Shown here: positions 51,521 through 61,354 of the stretch, piece after piece
Layout: every line of letters starts with the position of its first letter
Position numbering within the stretch: position 1 is the first letter of the stretch
NCBI GenBank assembly: GCA_951640165.1
Contig: OX621237.1
Span: forward strand, 14,694,001-14,758,000
DNA length: 64,000 nt
Source: Pseudoips prasinana
Lineage: Eukaryota > Arthropoda > Insecta > Lepidoptera > Nolidae
Reading direction: 5' to 3'
The notes under the pieces: generated by a model
What the model saw: only the letters and a program-made list of their open reading frames with translations
Told to the model about the DNA's origin: nothing
The model's database searches: none
Made by a program: the position numbers and the translations under genes

Positions 51521-52631
51521 TTACAGGTCAATATTAAAATTAAATTTAAGATTATCGTGTAGTTTCCTTATTTTGATACGGGTACTCGTATAATTAGATG
51601 CATACATATATTTACTTTTATTTAGTATGCTATGTTTAGCAGAGAGATCGGGCTCCCCAGATCTATACAACAAGTTCAGGCCTACTTTTTAAATGAAAAA
51701 TGACCTTGGTATATTTACTGGAAGAAGGATCCTAACGCTTTCGATGTAAATGTTTACCCTTAATTGGAAATACTTTTCTCTTGCTTGTTTCCTCCGTTTT
51801 CACCTATTTTGAAATGCTTATGCAAGATAATAGACAACCTGGCAATAGATATTATTGTCGTTCCTCACTGAACTAGTGAGACGTGAATGCAACATAATAG
51901 TGTGGCGAAGCCAATAGGGAGGCTTTTCGTAACAAGCACTCAAAATGGAGACAATTGAATTAATGATTGCATCTCTGTCTCACAACACTTTAAAACAATA
52001 ACGACACAGCGTGTAAAAATTATGGAAATTTGGCCATAACATTGAAGATTGCTAAAAAAAAAAAAAAAAAAAATCCTCTTGCATTAAACTTCATTACATA
52101 ACAGTTCAGGTTAGGAGCTAATTTCTCACCTGAAAACACATTCCATTCAGCACTTTCTTTCATATTGAGTAAACGATTTCGTTCAGATGCTAATATCAGG
52201 ATATGGCTTAAAGGCATTTACAAAAATCAATACTGTGGTACTTGTTTTGTCAGTAGATGGTTCCCAAACGAAGGAATACCATTGATACATAAATATATAC
52301 AACGTGTAACAGAAAGTGTGAACGTAACTTAATGTTATGGGGTTATAGGGTATCAGGACGGCTACCTATGGACGAAACTTCAAACAGAAATAATCATTTT
52401 TTATTCAACCAGTAATTTATTTTTCTATCGACAACCTAAATCAACAAGTAAGATTACCGACATTATGAACAACACTAAAAACTCAGCCGCAAGGGTAATG
52501 AACCTTACCGCGAACTCTTTGGGTACCTACTACTTAGACTGTAAATAAAAAGTGTGGTTCTGTACAGTCACATAATTTATTACACGTGTTTATTTTAAGA
52601 TTCAATCAAATGTTTAACTGAATTTTTGCTC
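51521..52631. other. Intergenic; 20-A run at 52054-52073
   Basis: A pure run of 20 A could be a retroposon tail, but no element body is recognisable on either side. A 37-base segment near 52300-52335 (ACAACGTGTAACAGAAAG) recurs inverted at about 55440-55475. Confidence 0.5.
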
Positions 52632-52678
52632 TAATTTTTAAAGGTTCCCTGTAACGACATTTTAATCATTCATACAAA

Positions 52679-53433
52679 GGTAATGGCCCATTTAGTATGA
52701 AAAATATACCTACGGCGTACAGAAATGAAATATGGGGGGAATCAAAGACAAATGATTATACTTTTCAATGGTAAGTGGTGCATCACTGTGGCTGATGGGG
52801 ATCATGAAATAAAATATAACACATTGTATTATTGCGCGACCTCAACAAAGATCGGGTGAGACCGAGATAGCAATATACGTGTTATTTATTACCTGACCGA
52901 ACGAGTTTGCTTTATAAGTGTCACGATGATATTTTTATTTAACAAAACAATGGCAAAGTAAGTCTGCTTGTTTCATTTTCAAGTCTAAACTAATGAACCG
53001 ATTTTGGTTAAATTGCTTGCCCCGTAGAGATATACATGTAAAGAATGAGTATTTATTTGTTTAATACCTTAGGTGCATAGCATAGATTAAGAAAATACAT
53101 TATTTAATTATTTTTTATCTATCATGTCATGTCAAATTCCTATGAATAGACAAAAAAATATATCTTATATACATATTAGATTTGTAGACGGACATAGTAA
53201 ACTTTTTATCCCAGTGACATTTTTCCATGGGATAAAATAATTTAGAGACGGGCGAAACCGCTGGTGCAGCTAATTATTATCCAATTTTGATCGGTCTACT
53301 GCAAGATCTCTCCATTGAATTATTTTTTTCTTTTTACATATAATGAACAGTGGGTTATGCCTGCATTATTTGCCATCATTTTCGTTTTTGTACAAAAACA
53401 TTTTTGAACCGGGTCGGATTATGGGCCATGACC
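52679..53433 (-). mobile_element. Spy-like MITE, uninterrupted copy (755 bp)
   Basis: Flanked by AAA (52676-52678) and TTT (53434-53436), with termini GGTAATGGCCCAT and, inverted, GGTCATGGCCCAT. It is colinear with the two halves of the copy at 33875-36928. It has no coding capacity and would depend on a transposase supplied elsewhere. Copy B of the surrounding repeat (54263 on) has CATTCATACAA with no insertion at the equivalent place. Confidence 0.88.
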
Positions 53434-53914
53434 TTTGATAACTAGGAAAAATCACTTAATTTACTTTAAATTGATATTCCGCAAGATGTTGGATCTAGGA
53501 GAAATAAATAATTTAATTGACTTATGTAACTGCAGATATTTTTTTGTGTGTTAAATAGTAAGAATATTAAATATTTCTTTCAGTATGTGAATTTAATCTG
53601 GCCGGAAACGAATAGGTACTTAATTTTTAATACAAACTAACCAGATAAACACACGCGGTACGACTACTGATAAATTACGAAAAAATATGAATAATGTACT
53701 AGGCTCATATGAACATTAGGGGACATTTCGAATTCCGTCTTGATTTTGTCGCAAGGTACTCTAATACGGCGGCGAATACAAAGGATTGATGTAGGTAAAT
53801 AATAAATGGTTAAATATTTTTTAACATTCATCTAAGCGGGCCCCGCGCGTGGCGGCATCTTTGAGAGACTCAAACATGCCGCCACCACGCGCCGCGCCAT
53901 TTGAATGTGTTCGT

Positions 53915-54262
53915 GTATAACTCATTGGTCTAGCGGTAGCGTGTTCAACTGCAGATAATAAAGTCCTGGGTTCAAATCCCGGGTCGGGCCAAAAAGTGAT
54001 TATGGGAATAATGAAGTCCTGGGTTCAATTCCCGGGTCGGGCCAAAAAGTGATTATGGGATTTTTCCGTAAAAAGAAATTTCTCAGTATCAGCCCGAAGT
54101 CTGGGAGTTGACGATATTACACCTCCATGCCCCGGAGAGCACGTAAAGCCGTCGTTCCTGTGCCTGACCTCTTTCCGGTCGTATCGCTAGTCGTCCCATC
54201 GGATCATGAGAGTGATGGAATAGAAAGTGCAGGGGCACTTTCAATTCCACCTTTTAAATTTA
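53915..54262 (+). mobile_element. tRNA-derived SINE with duplicated B-box
   Basis: The head reads TGGTCTAGCGGTAGCGTG (A-box) and CCTGGGTTCAAATCCCGGG (B-box). A 53-base unit containing the B-box and AAAAAGTGATTATGGGA is repeated in tandem (53961-54013 and 54014-54066). The body (CCGGAGAGCACGTAAAGCCG, CCCATCGGATCATGAGAGTG) matches the SINE at 58124-58400, which has one B-box. Confidence 0.8.
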
Positions 54263-54600
54263 GAGTGATACACTCTAAATTTTAAAGGTTCCCTGTAACG
54301 ACATATTAATCATTCATACAATACATACAAATAAAAAAATATGAATAATGTACTAGGCTCATATGAACAGTAGGGGACATTTCAAATTCCGTCCTGATTA
54401 TATCCAAAGTTACACTAATATGGCGATAAAATCAAAGAGTTGATGTAGGTAAATAATAAACGGTTAAATAAATATCTTTTAATATTCATGAAAGCGAGCC
54501 GCGCGCGTCGTCGATACCAAGGCGGCTCTTTTGAGTGGACTCAAAGACGCCGCCAAAGGGGCCGCGTTCGAAGAAAGCCGCCAAATTCATCAAATATTGT

Positions 54601-55473
54601 GAATTTATTTAAAAATATTAAAATCATCAGTTGTTCGTAAACTGCTGTCTATTTAGGTCGTGTTTAGTTACTAAATCGTCTAAAATGTCGTTTAGTAATG
54701 AGTAAAGTGTTCCGCGAAATCCTTAACAATGTCGTTTAGTGATCGTAATAATTTTGAAAATTTCGTGCATTCATCTATGAAAGAATAGCCTCAGACGTGC
54801 ACTTTGTGATGATGAGGATTCATAGGTCACAGAATTTAAGGCTGTTTAATTACGAGAAACCTATGTCGTGAAGGGTACAGTGTCGCGATGGAGGCCACGC
54901 CTCTTTATAACTAAGAAACATGAAAGCTTTACGATTCTATGAATATGTTGTACATGAGAGAGACTCGTGTTAGTTGGCAAGTCTTAGAGTTAAGCTTTCG
55001 GTGTCGGTGCAGATTTTAGTGAACGTGAAATAATAAAATTCTTCCATCAGTACTGAAAACAACTTCAACTAGAAGTTAAACTATAAAAAGATTCTCGTAA
55101 TGTGTTTGTGTATCACGTACTTATACGATGTAAATTATCCAATAGCTATTCAGCAGTGCTATAAATAAAAACATAACTCGAAAATAAAACAAAATATGTG
55201 TAGTGAGTGCAATCGGAATCAAACTACCAGGCGTGCATAGAACCACAGAGGTATGTCAAACAATTTCTAGCGTAAATCAGAATCAGCTGTGCTGTGTTAG
55301 TACGGATGTTCGTTATATCGATAAAAATACTTGTCGATATATTGAATGGTATATTATTTTACGATCAAGATTAAAATGATGGTATTTCGGTATGAGATTT
55401 TGTGTATAGGTAGGCTTAAGGAGACCGTATATGCCCCTTAAGTTACGTTCACTCTTTCTGTTACACGTTGTAT
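54601..55473. other. Intergenic, nothing recognised
   Basis: Short repeats of AATGTCGTTTAGT occur twice near 54680-54740. No gene. Confidence 0.45.
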
Positions 55474-55499
55474 ACATGTCAATATATATATTGACATGT
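55474..55499. repeat. Perfect 26-bp palindrome
   Basis: ACATGTCAATATA followed by TATATTGACATGT with no spacer. It could extrude as a cruciform. No associated element. Confidence 0.85.
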
Positions 55500-55519
55500 C
55501 TACTTGCGTTCTCTGCACA

Positions 55520-55619
55520 ACGAGTACAGATAAACTGGATTTATAACAAGATTCCTGACCAAATTAAGATACTTCCAATGGTCCCATTCAAAAAGGCTTT
55601 ACGTAAAAGGCTAACTTAG
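55520..55619 (+). pseudogene. Short LINE C-terminal fragment
   Basis: NKIPDQIKILPMVPFKKALR before a stop resembles the end of the LINE ORF at 34189-35829 (YNKLPTQITDLPDTSFK). It is only about 33 codons, so the call is tentative. Confidence 0.35.
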
Positions 55620-55778
55620 ACTTTTTTCTGTACTGTAAAGGACTTCCAATTGCCAAAAAAAAAAACGTACCTGTTGTGGTTCCAATACAATACCATACAA
55701 TACCAATGTTCTTACATTCACTTCTAAAACCATATTTATTTGCAAATAAATCGTTGACTTGGACTTTATTATAATGTA

Positions 55779-56890
55779 TATTTTAAAGAGTCTTGATGTG
55801 ATTACGACCGAATATACGAATACCATACCAATATAATTATTGAACCATGATGCCATTACAGTCATTTACTCATATGTATTTTAGCCTAAGCTGACGTCTA
55901 AAAATATTTATTTTAAAGAGTAGTGATGCGATTACGACCAAATATACGAATACCATGCCAATATCATTATTGAGCCGTGACACGATTACGGTCATTTACT
56001 CACATATGTATTTTACCTGAGGCAGATTAGTAGTCTAAACGGGCGTCTAAAAATCTATATTTTAAAGAGTCTTGATGTGGTTACGACCGAATATACGAAT
56101 GCCATACCAATATAATTATTGAACCGTGATGCGATTACGGTCATTTACTCACATATGTATGTGTTTTATCTGACGCAGATTATCAGGGTTTTCTGGCGTC
56201 TAAAAATGTATATTTTAAAGAGTCGTGATGTGATTACGACCGAATATACGAATACCATGCCAATATCATTATTGAGCCGTGACACGATTACGGTCATTTA
56301 CTCACATATGTATTTTATCTGAGGCAGATTAGTAGTCTAAACGGGCGTCTAAAAATCTATATTTTAAAGAGTCTTGATGTGGTTATGACCGAAAATACGA
56401 ATGCCATACCAATATAATTATTGAACCGTGATGCGATTACGGTCATTTACTCATATATGTATTGTATTTGATGCAGATAATGAATCTGAGCATTCATTTT
56501 CATCAAGTCTGTGATAAGCTCCGTCAAATCGATACCGTTGGTCAAGGTTAATATCCATAAAACTAAAGAGTCATGAATTGGTTACCAAATATACGAACAC
56601 AATATCAATATTATTTCTGAACCGGGATGTGATTACGGTCACTTACTCGCATAATAATATGTAGTTTTCCTAATACAGATAATGTATCTGAACATTCGTA
56701 TTTATTCAATCAGTGAATACGCTCCGCCAGTCCCTCCTCTGTATGGTTGGTTAAAGCTAATGCGGATAATATTAAATAGTCGCGATGCGATTACGACTGA
56801 ATATACGAACACCATACCAATATTATTTCTGAACCATGAAGCTATTACGGTCACTTACTCACATAATGTATATTTTATTTTATGTGAATA
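55779..56890 (+). repeat. 150-bp tandem array with dimeric higher-order units
   Basis: Unit starts marked by TATTTTAAAGAG are at 55779, 55909, 56058, 56211 and 56360, with weaker units at about 56565 and 56768. Units 2 and 4 share the same variants (CCATGCCAATATCATTATTG, GTGACACGATTACGG, GAGGCAGATTAGTAGTC). Units 3 and 5 share others (GAATGCCATACCAATATAAT, GTGATGCGATTACGG). The real period is therefore about 302 bp made of two unlike monomers. Each monomer also has an inner near-repeat of TGATGYGATTACG, suggesting a half-unit ancestor of about 75 bp. Three frames in the array are incidental. Confidence 0.88.
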
Positions 56891-57689
56891 ATGCATTTGG
56901 GCATTCATTTTTAGCAAATTAGGGTATACGCTCCATTGTCGCCGAATTACACGAACTTGAAAAGATTACACATACTTGATAATGTTGTCAATCCTACCGC
57001 TGATATTGCTACCCCGACCAAATAATCTAATAAAGATGAACTTTCAGCACCTGAGCTTTGGCCGCAGGCTTTTTGGAATGCCTTAAGTGTATCGCAAATT
57101 AAAGTTGACATTTTTGAACCTTAGATAAGAGACGTTGTTTCAAATACTAGAAAAACGATTCCAATATTTAAAGTCTTCTTGTAAACGAGGCCTCAATCGC
57201 ATCTAATTCTTTTATCACAATTAGAAGGAGATATGCCCAGGGAAAACCCTGATAGCGTACATAGAACTAATAGGACCGTTTAGAGGCACGTCTAACGCCA
57301 AAAGGTTAATTCTGACCACAAAAAAATTATACCACAACGCAACCGCGTCCACAATCAGCCGCTGTATCCAGCAAGTATTGCAAGAAAGCGGATACTGACG
57401 CAAGCGTATACTCTGCGCATAGCGCTCGCGACGCAGAGACGTCCGTCGATGCGTTTCCATTGAAGTGATTAGGAAGGCAGCAGGATGATCATGAAATTCC
57501 CACGTATTTAGTAAATTTTCTGACAGATAGAATAATGATCCTGTATTTAAAATTGCCAGTTAATTATGGTTAAGTATAGTTAAAATGATTAAGTTAATAA
57601 GATAAAGCAAATTATTACATGTATCAATTCGTTTATGGGTATTGGTTCAATACTCTTACTAACGATTTCCCTAAAGCTCTAAACATCTA
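56891..57689. other. Intergenic, nothing recognised
   Basis: A plus-strand stretch near 57038-57115 reads ELSAPELWPQAFWNALSVSQ, protein-like, but is isolated and its frame closes quickly. No family is recognised. Confidence 0.4.
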
Positions 57690-58115
57690 CTGTGTAATAT
57701 GAAAATCTCGAGGATGCAGCGACGAAATATAATTAAAGGTTAAACAAACTTACCTTAAGTGAAGTTTGACCATAATTATATGAGTCACTGCATCCGAAGA
57801 GATTTTCGATCCCTCCCTCCCTTAAAGTATTCTTGTGAATACTTTCTTCCCGTTATTTGCTTTTAATGCTTTGCTTTTAGTGAAATCTTAAGTAGATGCT
57901 GAGGTACTCTGAAAAGAATGAGATGACATCCAGGTGGCGGCGGCAACATGGCGTTGACATTTTGTCTTTTTTAATGTTGCAAGCTCTAAAAAGTGTTCGA
58001 TGTCCAGCACATTGAAGAGTGTACTACTGTGTAATATGAAAATCTCTTCGGATGCAGCGACTCATATAATTATGGTCAAACTTCACTTAAGGTAAGTTTG
58101 TTTAACCTTCAATTA
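57690..58115. repeat. Foldback element with about 78-bp arms
   Basis: 57736-57810 and 58041-58113 are inverse complements with few differences (AAGGTTAAACAAACTTACCT, CCATAATTATATGAGTC, CATCCGAAGAGATTTTC). The loop of about 230 bases holds the segment also found inverted at 49908-50062. Outside the left arm a third partial copy (57690-57735, ACTGTGTAATATGAAAATCT) continues. Each arm contains AAGGTAAGTTTG, a consensus splice donor. Confidence 0.8.
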
Positions 58116-58123
58116 TGTTATGA

Positions 58124-58400
58124 CTACCTCGTTAGTCTAGAGGAAGTGTGTTCACCTGCAGAGAACGAGGTCCTGGGTTCAAATCCCGGGTTGGGCCAAA
58201 AAGTGATTTTGGGATTTTGCTGTAAAAAAAATAAAAATTCCTCAGGATCAGCCCGGAGTCCGGGAGTAGGCGGTATTATACCCCCGTGCCTAGGAGGGCA
58301 CGTAAAGCCGACGGTCCTGAACTTGACATTTTTCCGGTCGTGCCGCTCGGCGTCCCATCGGATCATGAGAGTAATGGAATAGAAAGTGCTCCTGTGTTTG
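58124..58400 (+). mobile_element. tRNA-derived SINE
   Basis: The head has an A-box-like TAGTCTAGAGGAAGTG and the B-box GGTTCAAATCC (about 58176). Next come GGGCCAAAAAGTGATTTTGG, an A-rich linker and the body GGGCACGTAAAGCCGACGG to CCCATCGGATCATGAGAG. It is the same family as 53915-54262. Frames across it on both strands are incidental. Confidence 0.8.
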
Positions 58401-58724
58401 CGCACACATTTCGGCACTATAATATGTCCCGCGCAGATGGCTAATCTTTATTCAGACTGGCCGCTGTGGCCGAAATCCGGCTAAGAGGACATTATATTAT
58501 GTTTATTTAGCGAGTGGGTTTCTTTTCGCTCTTGGCAGTGGTACGGCAGTTTGCACGTAGTTAACTACTTTAGTACGATTCTTATAATACCATTCATCTT
58601 CAAAAAGGTATATAATAATATGCTGCTACCTCGCAAGCATGTCTATTAGTATAAAAAAATAACAGTCATATGGGTACTTCACCATCATCATTTACACATC
58701 AGCCGAAAGACGTCAACTCCTAGA

Positions 58725-58965
58725 CAAAATCCTCCCCAAAATATCTCCATAATTCGGCTATTTATTGGATGCCGCCGGTCTTGTGGTACCCGCATCCACG
58801 CTTCCAGAGACCCTCACAAGATCGTCAGTCCATTTTGCAGGGGGCCTGCCCACGCTCCGCCTTCCGGATCGTGGTCGCCACTCGTGAACCTTTCTGCCCT
58901 AGCGACCGTTGGTTCTGCGAGCTATGTGCCCTGGCCATATAATCGTATACGCAGAGAAATACAAC
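58725..58965 (-). mobile_element. RTE LINE 3' coding end, degraded
   Basis: On the minus strand the segment contains the RTE C-terminal motifs: GCGGAGCGTGGGCAGGCCCC, the TDDLVRV-equivalent near 58815-58840 and the tail corresponding to CAGCCGAAAGACGTCAACTC. Stops are present and the upstream polymerase is absent. Confidence 0.6.
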
Positions 58966-60473
58966 TCGAATAGAAATTCATTCTCTTTTTTTAAGTCATT
59001 TAAAATACGAATCACGCGTTTACCAGCTTAGGTACTCCGTATTATTATACGTTTATGTAAGAAATAAATATTTAAAAAAAGGATTCCTGCTGAGTTTACT
59101 GGCAGTGTTTCTCAGTAGCTGCCACGTCATGCACTGCACGGTAGGGTAAAAAAAAATGACGATTCCACACAAATGAATATTTTAACGGAATAAATGACTT
59201 TTTGAATTTTGTATATCAAGCGTGGGTGAAGGAGCATTTACTTCAAAAAAGAATTACACTGCTCTGTTAACAAACACAGGGAATATCTCAAAAATTACAA
59301 TAAAGATCGGGCCTTACAAAAGTTGAATATGTAGTACCGAACATAAACAATGTTGCATTAGATTTATTTAATAACTACTCTGTTATTGACCTTACCAATT
59401 GTGCACTAGGTAGGTGGGTAGGTATATGAAATAGGTAGGTACTCCATTATTTGTCATTATATAGTCATAAATCATCTTGTTTTTGAAAAATTGAGAATTG
59501 GAATGATATTTAAGGGCTTTACTTATTGTTAAATTCTCCGTCAAAATAAAAATGAAAAATCAGATTCATAACACACATTTCTGTAGAATTATGCATATCT
59601 ACTTAATTCCAACAATTCCCTTTTTTTTTAAATCAAGTCGCCTTCATACGTAAGTGAATAGAGGGGGAAGGGGAGGAGGATGCGGGGGGAGGGGGCTACC
59701 CCCCGGTTCCATCCCCACCCCGCGGAACCCCATGGTTATGGTGATATCCATGGTTAGTATTGAGTTTAGAATAAGAAAATTCCCTAAACATGCTTCGATT
59801 TATGGGGCAGGGAGTGGGGGGAGGAGGGTTACTCTCAGTACCATCCCCACTTCGCGGAACCCCATGGTTAATGTTTTCTCCGCCGTATGTACGTTTTTTA
59901 TAAGCACTCTACGGGTAAGGCAGACGTGGAAAGTGGAATCCTCAGATTCGGTTACTTCGTCGTCACTAGTATCTACCGTACCGTAAGTAGGTACTTTTTA
60001 TTCTGTGCTAATACCATTAACAGTTCCATGATGGAACTACTGATTGTTCTTTTTTTATCACTAGTTCCAAACACGAGAGCAAAGTTGTAACGTTGTTTGA
60101 CGCATGTCTTCTGACTGTCTGTCTGTCTGAAATAAAACGTATGTCTTCTTTTAACAATCGAAAACCATTCAAATTAGCATTTGGATGGTAAAGTTTAACT
60201 AATAATTGAAACTTCAATATAAAAAAGATGAATTTAAACCTAGAATGTTAAAAATATATGATTCTGCCCACATGCATTGTCATCAATCTGGGAAGCAATC
60301 AAACTTTTAATTATAAACATACATTCTAGTTTGACCTTTTGCCACTTAATAACGCCATATACTTCCCTATAGAAGTCTGAAATCTCCTCCGCCAAAAATA
60401 AGGGGCATATGCACAAACTTTTGAAAATATAAGTAATGGAATCAGGCGTCACTTTGCGGAAATCCATAACAGT
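58966..60473. other. Intergenic; G-rich duplicated block at 59660-59870
   Basis: A G-run-rich segment followed by CCATCCCCAC, CGCGGAACCCCATGGTTA occurs twice, about 130 bases apart (59700-59740 and 59840-59870). Several GGGG tracts on the plus strand could form a quadruplex. The 110-aa frame across it is glycine/proline-rich noise. Elsewhere nothing recognised. Confidence 0.5.
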
Positions 60474-60726
60474 CAATATGTAGTGTTAATTCCGCTAATT
60501 GTCAGTTTAATCACTTCTTCCTTCCTTCGAGCTCTCGACGAGTTGGCAGCCCTTGAGAATGGTCCGTGGACGACTTAAACACGTGTCAGGAATCGTACTG
60601 GCGCATGTAATTTGCTTTTTTATATTGTCCTTCTTGCATGTGCACATTTTTGCGGGCGGGAGGGCGGTGCAAATTGATTCCCGGTATGATTAAACAGATA
60701 ATTAGCGGAATTAACACTACATATTG
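60474..60726. mobile_element. MITE with 39-bp terminal inverted repeats
   Basis: CAATATGTAGTGTTAATTCC at 60474 is mirrored by GGAATTAACACTACATATTG ending at 60726, 36 of 39 positions matching over the full arm. The 253-bp element has a non-coding interior with a short GC-rich patch (GCGGGCGGGAGGGCGG). Confidence 0.85.
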
Positions 60727-60770
60727 ATTTTGTATTTTGATTTTTAAAATATATTTGTAAAATAATAAAT

Positions 60771-60928
60771 ATGCACGCCACGTTTTTAAGTGCGTCGTTG
60801 GTTGAAACGCGTTTTAGAACCGCGCGTCGACGGCGCGCTTTTGTCCTACAGAGCAGTTTGTTGTTGTTTGCATCGATACAAACGCGACGCTAACGCGCGT
60901 CCACGGCGCGTAAAAACGTGGTGTGCAT
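60771..60928. mobile_element. Small GC-rich MITE
   Basis: ATGCACGCCACGTTTTTA is mirrored by TAAAAACGTGGTGTGCAT, 158 bp end to end. The interior has further inverted CGCGCGTCGACGGCGCG / GCGCGTCCACGGCGCG motifs. It lies about 260 bases upstream of NDUFAF6 exon 1, so it could influence that promoter, but nothing shows that it does. Confidence 0.75.
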
Positions 60929-61190
60929 AGACTCTAAGAACCACACCGTAAAAGGCTCGATATTACAAAATCGAAATTGTCAACCAACCATATAAGGGGC
61001 TAAGGCTTAAAAGACTGAAAAATTGACGGCCTTTTAGATTATGATAACCGATAGACAATAAGACTTATAAAAATATAATGTCAAATAAATAAAATAGATA
61101 TTCAATTTTCATGTCAAGTGTAAAATATTTGATAAAGATTCATTAGTTAAATTTAAAGCCTTTTCGTTAATTGTGCTATTAATAATCTCT

Positions 61191-61354
61191 ATGAATAGTG
61201 TATTGTCACGTTTCTCAATTGTGAAAATGAATTTACGCAATATGTGCGCTAATCTCCATCTGAGGTTAGGGCGCACCACAATCCTAACGAGAAGCCTTAT
61301 GAAAGAATCTACTTCAAACGAAACATCTATTGAATATTGTGCGAATATCGTAAA
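61191..61354 (+). CDS. NDUFAF6: NDUFAF6 exon 1
   Basis: Encodes the presumed transit peptide and YCANIV. It ends GTA AA before the donor GTAAGT, in phase 2, so AAG is completed by exon 2. Confidence 0.85.

Larger units (their letters stand above)
52632..54600. repeat. Direct-repeat pair around a SINE
   Basis: Copy A (about 52632-53914, containing the Spy element) and copy B (about 54263-54600) share AAAGGTTCCCTGTAACGACA, AATAATGTACTAGGCTCATA, GGGGACATTTC and GATGTAGGTAAATAATAAA in the same order. Copy B lacks about 250 bases of copy A as well as the Spy. Both end in a GC-rich hairpin segment (GCGCGTGGCGGCAT with ATGCCGCCACCACGCGC in copy A, 53846-53893). The SINE lies between them. Confidence 0.75.

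Noticed and set aside
53915..54000. tRNA gene
   Set aside because: A- and B-boxes and a tRNA-like tail are present, but there is no closed acceptor stem, the B-box unit is duplicated, and the sequence continues into a known-type SINE body with a second copy at 58124. It is a SINE head.
55779..56890. CRISPR-like array
   Set aside because: Spacing and repeats are those of a 150-bp minisatellite in a eukaryotic genome. There are no short conserved repeats with unique spacers.
57221..57460. 79-aa minus-strand protein
   Set aside because: No motif is recognisable, nothing supports it on either side, and it has no splice signals.
59654..59986. Glycine-rich protein of 110 aa
   Set aside because: The frame exists only because of G tracts in a duplicated low-complexity block. 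There is no start context, motif or splice support.
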